Below are positions 17,007 through 25,689 of a stretch of DNA of 58,867 bases, piece by piece. The stretch is taken from assembly GCA_024225635.1 (NCBI GenBank), contig JAAEMK010000230.1:1-58867 (forward strand), given 5' to 3'. Every line of letters begins with the position of its first letter. The stretch's first letter is position 1. The stretch comes from Desulfobacteraceae bacterium. Lineage in GTDB: Bacteria; Desulfobacterota; Desulfobacteria; Desulfobacterales; Desulfobacteraceae. The position numbers and the translations under genes were made by a program. The notes under the pieces are model-generated. The model did no database searches and had not been told where the DNA came from. It saw only the letters and a list, made by a program, of their open reading frames with translations.

Positions 17007-18685
17007 TTATGAAAAATAGAGTTGTAGTATCAGTGGTGCTGGTTCTGGCATTTATGTTGACCGCCTGTGCCGGCAAAAAAATCCTGCCGGAACCTGAGCC
17101 TCCGGTCACTCCGCCGGTTGAGCAGGTGGAGGAACCGGTTGAACCGGCCCAACCGACCGAACCGGAAAAGCCTGAAGTCGAAACCCTCCTGGATCTTGTC
17201 AGGACCCTTGAAGAGACTGCCGATCTTGCCGAGGTGCTGCGCCTCTACAATGCCGCCCTTAAAATGGCTGCCGACGAGGAGAGGGTCGCGGAGGTGAGAG
17301 CCGGCCTGAACCGGTTCCTTGCCACCCGGGAGAACGAGTCCCTGGAGGCGGTGCTTCAATCGGAAGGGGATCTGGTTCCACGGGGAGCCATGATGTACAG
17401 GCTCGGCCTCAATTATGCCAACCAAAATAAAAATCAGCAGGCCGTTGATATGCTTTCCGCCTTTGTCCGGGATTATCCAGACCACTCCGATGCCGAAAAC
17501 GCCGGGGAAATCCTCCTGCTTCTGAAAGAGCACCTGTTCAAGAAGAGCACCGTGGGATGCCTGTTGCCCCTGTCCGGCAGGTTCAGCGTGTTCGGAGAGA
17601 GGGCACTCAAGGGGGTTGAGCTGGCCGTTCGGGATCTTTCCAGGGAATATAGTCAAAATATCAAGGTGATCATCAGGGATACCCGGTCCGGGGACGGGCA
17701 GGCTGTCAGCTGCGTGGAGGACCTTGCCGCCCAAAGGGTGGCCGGCATTGCAGGCCCGATCATCACTGCGGGGGCGGCAGGGCTCAAGGCACAGGAAATG
17801 GGCGTTCCCATGATCGCCCTTACCCAGAAGAGCCAGATTGCAAGGACAGGGGAGTATGTGTTTTCCAATTTTCTGACCCCTGAGATCCAGGCCCGGGCCC
17901 TTGTCTCCTATGCCACCCGGGTTCTCGGCGTGAAACGGTTTGCCATGCTCTACCCCGAAGACCGGTACGGCAGGACCTACATGAACCTGTTCTGGGACAG
18001 GGTCGATGAGATGGGGGGAGAGATCGTCGGGGCGGAGTCCTACGGCAACGATAAGACCGATTTTTCCGATGCCATCAAAAAGCTCACCGGACTCTATTAT
18101 CCGGTTCCTGAAGATCTGAAGCCCAAAGAAGATGGGGAGGACCTGCTCCGGAATCTTGGTGAGGACGCCGTGGGATCAAAGGCTCAGGAAGAGGAAGAGG
18201 AAAAGCCCATTGTGGATTTTAAGGCCGTTTTCATACCCGACGCCCCTTCCAAGGTTGGAATGATTCTTCCCCAGCTGGTCTACCATGATGTCACCGGGTG
18301 TTATCTTCTCGGGACAAATATCTGGCATGATCCCATCCTCATTGACACGGCCCGGCGCTATGCGAAAAAAACGGTGATCACCGACGGTTTTTTCGTTGGG
18401 AGCCGCAATCCCGAGGCAAGGCGGTTTGCCGAGGATTTCCGGTCGCTCCATGGGCAGTATCCCGGGTTTATCGAGGCGGCGGCCTATGACACCATCTGCA
18501 TGATGGTGCGCACGGTCATGGAGCCGGGGGTTGACTCCCGCACCTCCCTGATGGAGGCGCTTTCCGGCAGGCGGGTCTATGAGGGAGTGACCGGCAGGAC
18601 CCTGTTCGACCAGGACGGAAACGCCCGGAAGGAACTTGTGTTCCTGACGATCAAAAAAGGGGAGTTTGTAGAAATTACCCGTTGA
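17003..18685 (+). CDS. LppC-like lipoprotein with periplasmic-binding (Leu/Ile/Val-type) domain
   Basis: This 560-residue probable lipoprotein has signal peptide and lipobox LTAC (cysteine near residue 21), followed by a proline- and glutamate-rich linker (PEPEPPVTPPVEQVEEPVEP). A helical, TPR-like part (about 60-180) precedes a type 1 periplasmic-binding domain starting VGCLLPLSGRFSVFGERALKG near residue 189. This architecture resembles LpoA/LppC-type activators of penicillin-binding proteins, but an amino-acid or ligand-sensing role is also possible. An acidic insert (AQEEEEEKPIVDFK) interrupts the binding domain. ATGs at 17003 and 17009 are both usable. Its 3' end overlaps convergent pfkA by 11 bases. 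Confidence 0.8.
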   Translation: MIMKNRVVVSVVLVLAFMLTACAGKKILPEPEPPVTPPVEQVEEPVEPAQPTEPEKPEVETLLDLVRTLEETADLAEVLRLYNAALKMAADEERVAEVRAGLNRFLATRENESLEAVLQSEGDLVPRGAMMYRLGLNYANQNKNQQAVDMLSAFVRDYPDHSDAENAGEILLLLKEHLFKKSTVGCLLPLSGRFSVFGERALKGVELAVRDLSREYSQNIKVIIRDTRSGDGQAVSCVEDLAAQRVAGIAGPIITAGAAGLKAQEMGVPMIALTQKSQIARTGEYVFSNFLTPEIQARALVSYATRVLGVKRFAMLYPEDRYGRTYMNLFWDRVDEMGGEIVGAESYGNDKTDFSDAIKKLTGLYYPVPEDLKPKEDGEDLLRNLGEDAVGSKAQEEEEEKPIVDFKAVFIPDAPSKVGMILPQLVYHDVTGCYLLGTNIWHDPILIDTARRYAKKTVITDGFFVGSRNPEARRFAEDFRSLHGQYPGFIEAAAYDTICMMVRTVMEPGVDSRTSLMEALSGRRVYEGVTGRTLFDQDGNARKELVFLTIKKGEFVEITR

Positions 18686-20006
18686 TATTGGCAAGGGAGC
18701 CCTGGCCGGTCGCCTCGAGTACCGACTGCCAGAGCTTGCCCTTGGGATCGACGTTCTTCCGTTTTCCCGAGGACGCCTCCATGGGGATGTGCACATAGTG
18801 GTTGTTCCAGTGGCTGATCAACAGCTTGGTCTTGCCGGTCATGCCGGCATGGACCGCATCCCTGCCCAGAAATCCGCAGAATACGCTGTCGTTGGCGTTG
18901 GCCGGAAGGCTTCGTATCATATAGCTTGGATCGATGTATTTCAGGGTCACGGGAATATTGCGCTTGTCAAACCACTGGGAGATCTGCTCCTTCAGGAATA
19001 CGCCGATATCCTTGAGCTTGATGTTGCCGGAGGGGTCGTACTCCATGCTCTGGTCGTCAAAGAATCCCTGGCCTGCGCCCTCGGCAACCACGACCACGGC
19101 GTGGTTTCTCTCTTTAAGCCGTTTTTCAAGGGTTGGCAGGAATCCGTTTTCACCTGTTAGCTTGATATCTATTTCCGGGATGAGCACAAAGTTAGTGTCC
19201 TGCTGGGCCAGGGCCGCGGTCGCGGCAAGAAATCCCGAATGGCGGCCCATCAGCTTTATCAGGCCGATGCCGTTGGGATAGCCCCTGGCTTCGTTGTGGG
19301 CCCCTTTTATGGCGATGGTGGCCACGTCCACGGCCGTGTCGAATCCAAAGGACCGTGAGACAAGGTAGATGTCGTTATCAATGGTCTTGGGAATGACGAT
19401 GACGCTTACCTTGAGGTTTCGTTCCGTTACCGTCTCCGCAATTTTTTCCGCGGCCACCAGGGTGCCGTCTCCCCCCACCATGAAGAGGATGCCGATGTTC
19501 ATCCGTTCCAGGCAGTCCACGATGGTTCCGATATCCTGGGTGCCCCTGGAGCTGCCCAGGATGGTGCCCCCCATGTCCAGAATGTTGGAGACGGAGGCTG
19601 GGGTCAGCTCCATGGCCTCGTGGCTGTATTCCGGAATAAATCCCTCAAGACCGTGGCGGATGCCGTAGATGTTCTTGACGCCGTAGCAGTGGTGGAGCTC
19701 GAGAACCACGGACCGGATGATGTCGTTGAGGCCCGGGCAGAGTCCGCCGCAGGTAACGATGGCGCACTTCAGCTTGCTTGGATCAAAGTAGATCTTTTCC
19801 CTGGGGCCTGCCTGCTCAAAGCTTGGCGGGGCAAGGCCCCGCTCGAGATAGCTTTGGACTTTGTCCGGGTTTACATTGATAAGCACCCGGTCTTCATCCC
19901 GGACAAACCGTTCGGTATAGCCCCCTTGGGTCTTTCCCCCGAGGGGAGAGTGGATTTTTGCCGGTCCAAGTGTCTGGATTTCTGTCATGATCGTATCTGC
20001 TTCCAT
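18675..20006 (-). CDS. pfkA: 6-phosphofructokinase, ATP-type
   Basis: This enzyme phosphorylates fructose 6-phosphate to the 1,6-bisphosphate in glycolysis. The 443 residues are longer than E. coli PfkA (320) and resemble the long plant/protist-type ATP enzymes. Visible motifs are GGLCPGLN (87-94), GGDGT (178-182) and PKTIDND (206-212). GGDGT rather than GGDD favours ATP over pyrophosphate as donor, although PKTIDND with its Lys is also found in PPi enzymes. GAGGAGAGA precedes the ATG. kdsD lies 51 bases upstream on the same strand. Confidence 0.9.
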   Translation of the reverse strand: MEADTIMTEIQTLGPAKIHSPLGGKTQGGYTERFVRDEDRVLINVNPDKVQSYLERGLAPPSFEQAGPREKIYFDPSKLKCAIVTCGGLCPGLNDIIRSVVLELHHCYGVKNIYGIRHGLEGFIPEYSHEAMELTPASVSNILDMGGTILGSSRGTQDIGTIVDCLERMNIGILFMVGGDGTLVAAEKIAETVTERNLKVSVIVIPKTIDNDIYLVSRSFGFDTAVDVATIAIKGAHNEARGYPNGIGLIKLMGRHSGFLAATAALAQQDTNFVLIPEIDIKLTGENGFLPTLEKRLKERNHAVVVVAEGAGQGFFDDQSMEYDPSGNIKLKDIGVFLKEQISQWFDKRNIPVTLKYIDPSYMIRSLPANANDSVFCGFLGRDAVHAGMTGKTKLLISHWNNHYVHIPMEASSGKRKNVDPKGKLWQSVLEATGQGSLANING

Positions 20007-20057
20007 CGCTCTCTCTCCTCGAGTGGATTGGTCGGTGTGTGGGAAGGTCGGGACTCC

Positions 20058-21035
20058 TTAGGAGCCGTTGAACTTGAAGGCGCCTTTGCCGAGGATGTCA
20101 TGGAGATGCAGGATGCCCCGGAGCCGTTTTTCCCCGTCGGTTACCGGCAGGGCGGTTATCTCGTGTTTTTCCATGATGTTCAGGGCTTCGGACAGGAGTG
20201 CGTTGGGCGCGATGGTGAACGGATTATCGCTCATTACCTGCTCAACGGTTATGGTGTCGAAATCATGCATGCCCTTGGCAATGCAGTGCCTTACGTCCCC
20301 GTCGGTGATGATGCCGGCAAGTCTGTTGTCTTGATCGATGATCAGCACGGCGCCAAGCCTGAATTTCTCCATCACCCCGATGGCCTGGGTCATGGTGGCG
20401 CCTGCGGTGACGGTGGGCGGGGTCGAATCCTGGTCCATGACTTCTTTCGCCATGCACGACAGGCGCTGGCCCAGGGCACCGCCGGGATGGGAGCGCTTAA
20501 AGTCGCTCTGCTTGAAATTCTTTTTGTTTATAAGGACCACGGCCAGGGCATCGCCCATGGCAAGCTGGGCCGTTGTGCTGCATGTGGGGGCAAGCCCCAG
20601 GGGGCAGGCTTCTTTTTCAACCCCGGTGTCGATGACCATGTCGCACAGGTCGGCCATGGTGGAGCCGGGGTTGCCGGTAAAGGCGATCATGGGACATCCC
20701 AGCTCCTTGATGGACGGCAAAAGGATGTTGAGCTCTCCTGTCTCGCCGCTGTTTGAAATGGCAATGAATACATCATTTTTGCCGACCATGCCCAGGTCGC
20801 CGTGCATGGCCTCCACCGGGTGAAGAAATATGGCGTTGGTTCCGGTGCTTGCGAGTGTAGCAACGATTTTCCTGCAGATCAGGCCGGATTTTCCAATGCC
20901 GGCCAGGACCACACGGCCGGAGGATGCGAGGATTGTATCCACCATCCGTTCAAATTCAGGGCCGATCTTTCCCGTCAGGTTCAATATGCTTTCGGCCTCT
21001 TTCTTTAATACCTCTTTTGCTTCTTCTATGACCAT
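20058..21035 (-). CDS. kdsD: Arabinose-5-phosphate isomerase (KdsD/KpsF type)
   Basis: KdsD interconverts ribulose 5-phosphate and arabinose 5-phosphate, the first step of Kdo synthesis for lipopolysaccharide. The 325 residues contain an N-terminal SIS domain (GIGKSGLICRKIVATLASTG; HGDLGMVGKNDVFIAISNSGETGEL) and two C-terminal CBS domains (from about residue 205, VMDQDSTPPTV, and from about 265, VEQVMSDNPF). The linker SHPGGALGQRL is the family signature. It fits with the lpx genes elsewhere in the window. Confidence 0.94.
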   Translation of the reverse strand: MVIEEAKEVLKKEAESILNLTGKIGPEFERMVDTILASSGRVVLAGIGKSGLICRKIVATLASTGTNAIFLHPVEAMHGDLGMVGKNDVFIAISNSGETGELNILLPSIKELGCPMIAFTGNPGSTMADLCDMVIDTGVEKEACPLGLAPTCSTTAQLAMGDALAVVLINKKNFKQSDFKRSHPGGALGQRLSCMAKEVMDQDSTPPTVTAGATMTQAIGVMEKFRLGAVLIIDQDNRLAGIITDGDVRHCIAKGMHDFDTITVEQVMSDNPFTIAPNALLSEALNIMEKHEITALPVTDGEKRLRGILHLHDILGKGAFKFNGS

Positions 21036-21180
21036 TCTACTCTCTTTTATTACTGCGGCAACTTGAAGGTGCCGGATTTGTGAAAAAAAACACTGCTGAT
21101 TATCCCTCAGGATAGGGTATTCATCGCAGTTTTCCGTCGAAAAATCAAGGGTTAGATGGGAGGGAGAAAAAATAATGGTG

Positions 21181-21208
21181 TTGACAAAAAGGAAAGTGAT
21201 GCTATATT
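21181..21208 (+). promoter_or_regulatory. Sigma-70-type promoter of the PxxKW gene
   Basis: TTGACA (21181-21186), a 16-base spacer and TATATT (21203-21208) preceded by TGC form an extended -10 element, about 90 bases upstream of the ATG at 21300. This is one of the closest consensus matches in the window and suggests strong expression. Confidence 0.8.
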
Positions 21209-21299
21209 AACTGTCTCTAAAAATTAGATTTTTTAAAAGGCCGGAAACCCGGACGGGTTTCCATTATATTTTTTTGGAACATAGACAGGGGTTTACAAT

Positions 21300-21572
21300 A
21301 TGATTTGTACAACAATCAGGAAAGACGAAGAATGCGTGTTCATGACAGCCAAAGGCTGCACATATAACGGGGGTGCCTGCAAACCCGTAACTGAAGCATG
21401 CGAAGGTTGCAACAGACTGTCCGAGTACGAGACCGGCAAATTCTGTACAGCCGCACCTGAGCCCGAGCTTAAGTGGAAGAACGGAAACTGCAACCTTGCA
21501 ACACATGTGAAGACGGTTGTAGCGGCCAAGAAGCAGAAGATCAACCCGATCAAGGCTTCAAAACGTATGTAG
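21300..21572 (+). CDS. PxxKW family cysteine-rich protein
   Basis: This 90-residue cysteine-rich protein carries the family signature PEPELKWKNGNCNLATH near residue 56 and the lysine-rich tail KKQKINPIKASKRM. It has eight cysteines in all, including CxxC-like spacing CEGC near residue 35. The family is known from sulfate reducers and relatives but its function is not established; metal or iron-sulfur binding is plausible from the cysteines. It is a single gene with its own strong promoter and a 16-bp perfect hairpin 13 bases after its stop. Confidence 0.88.
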   Translation: MICTTIRKDEECVFMTAKGCTYNGGACKPVTEACEGCNRLSEYETGKFCTAAPEPELKWKNGNCNLATHVKTVVAAKKQKINPIKASKRM

Positions 21573-21585
21573 CATCTTCTTTTCC

Positions 21586-21620
21586 TGGACTTGAAACCTG
21601 GCTCCCAGGTTTCAAGTCCA
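21586..21620. repeat. 16-bp perfect inverted repeat after the PxxKW gene
   Basis: TGGACTTGAAACCTGG (21586-21601) and its exact complement (21605-21620) flank a CTC loop. Neither strand has a T-run after the stem; the flanks are TTCTTTTCC and AGAAAAAATCC. It may protect the 3' end of the PxxKW mRNA or be a terminator with a poor tail. Confidence 0.75.
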
Positions 21621-21778
21621 AGAAAAAATCCCCCCGCCATCCCTCGGAAAGACCCCTCCCCGCCAATCCTTTCAAAAAGAAGTGCTTGACCATCCCCCGG
21701 TTCATGCTATACATAAATTCTCTATTCAGTACTAGGTTATTCAGATATTAACAAACGCAATGAAGGAACGAATTCAAC

Positions 21779-23101
21779 ATGAATCCCCTTGCCCAAGAAC
21801 TCAATTCAGTGATCCGGAACATTAATCCTCATATCTTTGAGATGCTCTCTGATATGGGAAAAAATCTTTTTTTCCCGAAGGGTATCCTGAGCCAGAGTGC
21901 GGAGGCCAAGCAGAAGGCCGACAAGATCAATGCCACCATCGGAATTGCCAAGCAGGGGGGAGCCGTGATGAACCTTCCCTCGGTCTCCGGCCTGATCGAC
22001 GGTATCGATCCGGATCATTTCCTTCCCTATGCCCCGTCCTTCGGGCTGCCGGAGCTGAGGAAGCGCTGGCGGGACGCCCTTTACCCAAAGAATCCCTCCC
22101 TTGGAGAGAAGACCATAGGACTTCCGGTTGTCACTTCCGGCATCACCCACGCCGTGTCCGCCTTTGCCGATCTCTGGGTCAACCCCGGTGACAGGCTGGT
22201 CATTCCGGAGATGTTCTGGGGCAACTACAATATGACCTTCTGCGTGCGAAACAGGGCGGAAATAACCCACTACAACACCTTCAATGACACCCTTACCGGT
22301 CTTGACATCGACAGCTTCGAGCAGGCGGTGAGGGCGGAGGCCGAAACCTGCGGCAAGCTCATCACCGTGCTCAACTTTCCCCATAACCCAAGCGGTTACG
22401 CTCCCACGGTTGCCGAGGGAAGACGGATCGCCGATATCCTCATTGACATTGCCAACGGCGGAACCAATGTGGTCGTGGCCTGCGACGACGCCTACTTCGG
22501 ACTCTTCTTCGAGGAAGAGACCATGAAAGAGTCCATGTTTTCCCTGCTTGCCGGCGCCCATGAGCGGATCGTGGCCGTCAAGCTGGACGGGGCCACAAAA
22601 GAGGATTACGTGTGGGGTCTCCGGGTGGGCTTCATCACCTACGGCATCAAATGCGATACCGATGTCGAGGCGGTTTATGACGCCCTGGAGAAAAAGACGG
22701 CCGGATGCATCAGGGGCAATGTTTCCAATGTATCCCACCTGGGACAGTCCGTTGTGCTGAAGTCCATGGAGCACGAGAATTACGAGGAGTACAAGCAGGA
22801 GAAGTTTGATCTGCTCAAAGACAGGGCCCTCGAGATCAAGGAAGTGCTGGCCGATCCCCGCTACAGTGACGCCTGGGATGTCTATCCTTTTAACTCCGGC
22901 TACTTCATGTGTGTCCGCCTCAAGGACACGGACGCCGAAACCCTGCGGGTTCATCTCCTTGACACCTACGGAACCGGCCTCATCGCTATTGGAGCCAGGA
23001 ATATCCGGGTGGCGTTCTCCTGTCTTGAAAAAGAGGATGTGCGAACCATGTTCGACACCATTCTGAAGGGAATCAACGATCTCAGGGCTGCAGGGAGCTG
23101 A
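21779..23101 (+). CDS. PLP-dependent aminotransferase, class I/II fold
   Basis: This 440-residue fold-type I aminotransferase was not assigned to a specific substrate. Recognisable are the cofactor-site segments VVTSGITHAVSAFADLWVNPGD and LNFPHNPSGYAPT, the aspartate-tyrosine pair in VVACDDAYFGLFF, and the probable Schiff-base lysine in LDGATKEDYVWGLRVGF, with the phosphate-binding Arg five residues further. The C-terminal GTGLIAIGARNIRVAFSC carries the substrate-carboxylate arginine. The CLC gene begins seven bases after its stop, but no functional link is evident. Confidence 0.87.
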   Translation: MNPLAQELNSVIRNINPHIFEMLSDMGKNLFFPKGILSQSAEAKQKADKINATIGIAKQGGAVMNLPSVSGLIDGIDPDHFLPYAPSFGLPELRKRWRDALYPKNPSLGEKTIGLPVVTSGITHAVSAFADLWVNPGDRLVIPEMFWGNYNMTFCVRNRAEITHYNTFNDTLTGLDIDSFEQAVRAEAETCGKLITVLNFPHNPSGYAPTVAEGRRIADILIDIANGGTNVVVACDDAYFGLFFEEETMKESMFSLLAGAHERIVAVKLDGATKEDYVWGLRVGFITYGIKCDTDVEAVYDALEKKTAGCIRGNVSNVSHLGQSVVLKSMEHENYEEYKQEKFDLLKDRALEIKEVLADPRYSDAWDVYPFNSGYFMCVRLKDTDAETLRVHLLDTYGTGLIAIGARNIRVAFSCLEKEDVRTMFDTILKGINDLRAAGS

Positions 23102-23108
23102 ACAGGAC

Positions 23109-24875
23109 GTGTTTAAATCTCTGGACATTGCGGTTGCAGGCCGCTGGCTGTTTAATTTCATTCTCATCGGGCTGATCGCGGGCCTTGGCTCCATCGTGTT
23201 CCACTACCTCTGCGAGCTGGGGGTCCATTACTTCCTGGACTTCATGGCAGGGTACAGGCCCGATCCCCCGGCAGGGGAGCATCATCTCCTGCCCCAAACG
23301 ACCACGGAGTTCAACCGCTGGATTCTTTTACTGCTTCCGGCGGCAGGGGGGCTCTTCAGCGGATGGCTGGTTTACACATTTGCTCCGGAAGCCGAGGGGC
23401 ACGGAACTGACGCCGCCATTGATGCCTACCACTCCAAGGGCGGCTTCATCCGGTCCAGGGTTCCCTTTGTCAAGACCCTGGCCTCGGCCGTTACCCTGAC
23501 CACGGGGGGCTCCGGCGGAAGGGAGGGGCCCATCGCCCAGATCGGCGCGGGATTCGGTTCCTTTCTGGCAACGAGGATGAAGTTATCCGACAGGGAGCGG
23601 CGCATCATGATGGCCGCCGGGGTGGGCGCCGGGGTCGGCAGTATCTTCCGCGCCCCCCTTGCGGGAGCGCTCTTTGCAGCAGAGGTGCTTTACCGGGACC
23701 CCGAGTTTGAGTCGGACGTGATCATTCCGGCCGGGATCTCCTCCGTGGTTGCCTACTGCGTCTTCTGCCTCGTATTCGGATGGGGTTCCCTGTTCGACTC
23801 ACCCGACTTCGTGTTCCGGAATCCCCTGGAACTCGGACCATACACCGTTCTCGCCATTGTGCTGGTCCTGACCGGCGTTTTCTACGTCAAGGCTTTTTAC
23901 GGGATCGCGGGGGTGTTCCACCGGCTGAAGCTTCCCAATTTCCTGAAACCCGCCCTTGGGGGCCTTATCACCGGCATTATCGGTTTTTTCCTGCCCAACA
24001 CCCTGGCCTTCGGCTATGGGTTTGCCCAGAAAGCCATCTATAACGACCTCGCCATCCAGGTGCTGTTCGCCCTGGCAATCGGCAAGATTCTCACCACCAG
24101 TTTTTCCATCGGTTCCGGGGGCAGCGGCGGGGTGTTCGGTCCTTCCATCGTCATCGGCGGCGCCATGGGCGGGGTGGTGGGAAAGCTGTTCCACATGGTG
24201 ATGCCGGCCGTGGTGCCCCACCCGGGGGCGTTTGTGATCGTGGGCATGGCCGGTTTTTTCACGGCGGTGTCCAACACCCCCATCTCCACCATCATCTTTG
24301 TGAGCGAGATGACCAACTCCTACCATCTCCTGCTGCCCAGTCTCCTGGTCTGTTCACTCTGCTACCTGATTTCCCAGCGGTGGACCATTTTCCATAACCA
24401 GGTGAGGAGCCGGGTGGAGTCTCCGGCCCATGCCGGCGAGTTCATGATGGATATTCTCCAGACCATAAAGGTGGAGGATCTCATGGGCCTGGTCAAATCC
24501 GTGGTCAATGTGAACGAGGATATGCCGTTTTCCAAATTCAAAAAGCTCTTTCCAACGACAAAGCAGCATTACTTTCCGGTGATGGACCGGAACAACCGGT
24601 TCTGCGGCATCTTTTCCAGCACCGACATCCGGGAGATCATCTTTGCCCGGCACATCGAGGATCTTGTGGTGATGCGGGATATCATGGTCTCGGACATTAT
24701 CGTCACCACCGTATCAGAGGATCTGAACACGGTGCTTCAGAAGCTGACCATCAAGAACATAGACGCCCTGCCGGTGGTCAGGGAGGACGATCACGGCGTC
24801 CTCCTCGGAATCCTTTACAGGCGGGACGTCATATCCCACTACAACCACTACATCAAGACCATGAGACAAAAGTGA
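23109..24875 (+). CDS. CLC-family chloride channel/antiporter with C-terminal CBS pair
   Basis: This 588-residue membrane protein has a CLC transport core (about residues 1-430) and two cytoplasmic CBS domains (VEDLMGLVKSV near 457 and MRDIMVSDIIV near 522). The pore motifs are GGSGGREGP, containing the gating glutamate, and GSGGSGGVFGP. At the position where E. coli CLC-ec1 has the internal proton glutamate (FIIEEM), this protein reads FAAEVL, so the second glutamate is replaced by valine. This may mean channel behaviour or altered coupling. The start is a GTG seven bases after the aminotransferase stop, with AGGA nearly abutting it. Confidence 0.9.
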   Translation: MFKSLDIAVAGRWLFNFILIGLIAGLGSIVFHYLCELGVHYFLDFMAGYRPDPPAGEHHLLPQTTTEFNRWILLLLPAAGGLFSGWLVYTFAPEAEGHGTDAAIDAYHSKGGFIRSRVPFVKTLASAVTLTTGGSGGREGPIAQIGAGFGSFLATRMKLSDRERRIMMAAGVGAGVGSIFRAPLAGALFAAEVLYRDPEFESDVIIPAGISSVVAYCVFCLVFGWGSLFDSPDFVFRNPLELGPYTVLAIVLVLTGVFYVKAFYGIAGVFHRLKLPNFLKPALGGLITGIIGFFLPNTLAFGYGFAQKAIYNDLAIQVLFALAIGKILTTSFSIGSGGSGGVFGPSIVIGGAMGGVVGKLFHMVMPAVVPHPGAFVIVGMAGFFTAVSNTPISTIIFVSEMTNSYHLLLPSLLVCSLCYLISQRWTIFHNQVRSRVESPAHAGEFMMDILQTIKVEDLMGLVKSVVNVNEDMPFSKFKKLFPTTKQHYFPVMDRNNRFCGIFSSTDIREIIFARHIEDLVVMRDIMVSDIIVTTVSEDLNTVLQKLTIKNIDALPVVREDDHGVLLGILYRRDVISHYNHYIKTMRQK

Positions 24876-24879
24876 GGGA

Positions 24880-25548
24880 TCAGGAATACTCGAGGTGCTT
24901 CTCCACCCGGGCAAGCACCCTTGAGATCACAAAGGTAAGGGTCAGGTAGATCAGGCCCGCGCCCACCAGGAACTGCACATAGTCGTAATATTTCGCCCCC
25001 ATCACCTTGGCCGAGTACATGAGCTCGTTGGTGCCGATGACCGATATCAGGGAGGAATCCTTCAAAAGAACGATGACCTCGTTGCCCAGGGGAGGGATGA
25101 TCTTTTTGATCGCCTGGGGAATGATGATGTAGCGCATGGTCATTTCCCTGGACAGGCCGATGGACCGTCCGGCCTCCATCTGGCCGTCGCCCACGGCCTG
25201 GATGCCGCCCCTGACTATCTCGGCGACATAGGCGCCCGAGTTGAGGCCAAGGGCCAGGATGCCGACGAGCAAGGGGTCGGGCATGATGGAGTTACCCATT
25301 ACGAGCTTGTAGAGCTGGGGAATGCCGAAATAGATGAAAAAGATCTGCAGGAGCATGGGGGTGCCCCTGAAGAGTTGTACATAGATGCCGCTGATCACCC
25401 TTGGGGTCCTTGCGGGTGAGACGCTGGCGACCCCGGTGACGATTCCCAGGAAGAGACCGATGATGATGGCGCCGGCCGTGAGCTGCAAGGTGACAGACGC
25501 GCCTGCCAGCATAAAGTATTTTTGTTGCCATAGCAGGGTTAAATCCAC
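24880..25548 (-). CDS. Polar amino-acid ABC transporter permease
   Basis: This 222-residue inner-membrane permease belongs to the His/Glu/Gln/Arg/opine family, with about five membrane segments and the EAA loop EAGRSIGLSREMTMRYIIIPQAIKKIIPPLGNE, cited here by its ends around residues 125-155. The GTG at 25548 is chosen because AGGAG lies seven bases upstream and the frame further upstream runs through a terminator hairpin. The binding-protein gene is 140 bases upstream. No ATPase gene is present on either side, so the ATPase must be encoded elsewhere or shared. Confidence 0.9.
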   Translation of the reverse strand: MDLTLLWQQKYFMLAGASVTLQLTAGAIIIGLFLGIVTGVASVSPARTPRVISGIYVQLFRGTPMLLQIFFIYFGIPQLYKLVMGNSIMPDPLLVGILALGLNSGAYVAEIVRGGIQAVGDGQMEAGRSIGLSREMTMRYIIIPQAIKKIIPPLGNEVIVLLKDSSLISVIGTNELMYSAKVMGAKYYDYVQFLVGAGLIYLTLTFVISRVLARVEKHLEYS

Positions 25549-25561
25549 TGTTTTTCTCCTT

Positions 25562-25602
25562 AAAAAAAACCGATGACCGGAAGGTAACCATCCGGTCATC
25601 GG
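25562..25602 (-). terminator. Intrinsic terminator between binding-protein and permease genes
   Basis: On the minus strand a perfect twelve-base stem CCGATGACCGGA / TCCGGTCATCGG (25602-25591 and 25581-25570) is followed by eight T. It lies inside the presumed operon, 14 bases before the permease GTG, and would lower permease expression relative to the binding protein. Confidence 0.88.
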
Positions 25603-25689
25603 GTTTGATTGAACTTATCGCTCCCCGCATTTGCAGGCGCCAATTCGAGGGCGAAGGTTTATAGCTGGCCCGGTTGCCCGGTTATGGGA

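Noticed and set aside
21586-21620. Calling the hairpin after the PxxKW gene an intrinsic terminator
   Set aside because: The stem is perfect but neither strand has the T-run required; kept only as an inverted repeat.
21806-23194. 462-residue minus-strand frame across the aminotransferase gene
   Set aside because: Shadow of the real plus-strand gene, which has clear catalytic motifs.
24880-25599. Permease start at 25599
   Set aside because: The first codons would lie within the terminator stem; GTG 25548 has AGGAG at good spacing.
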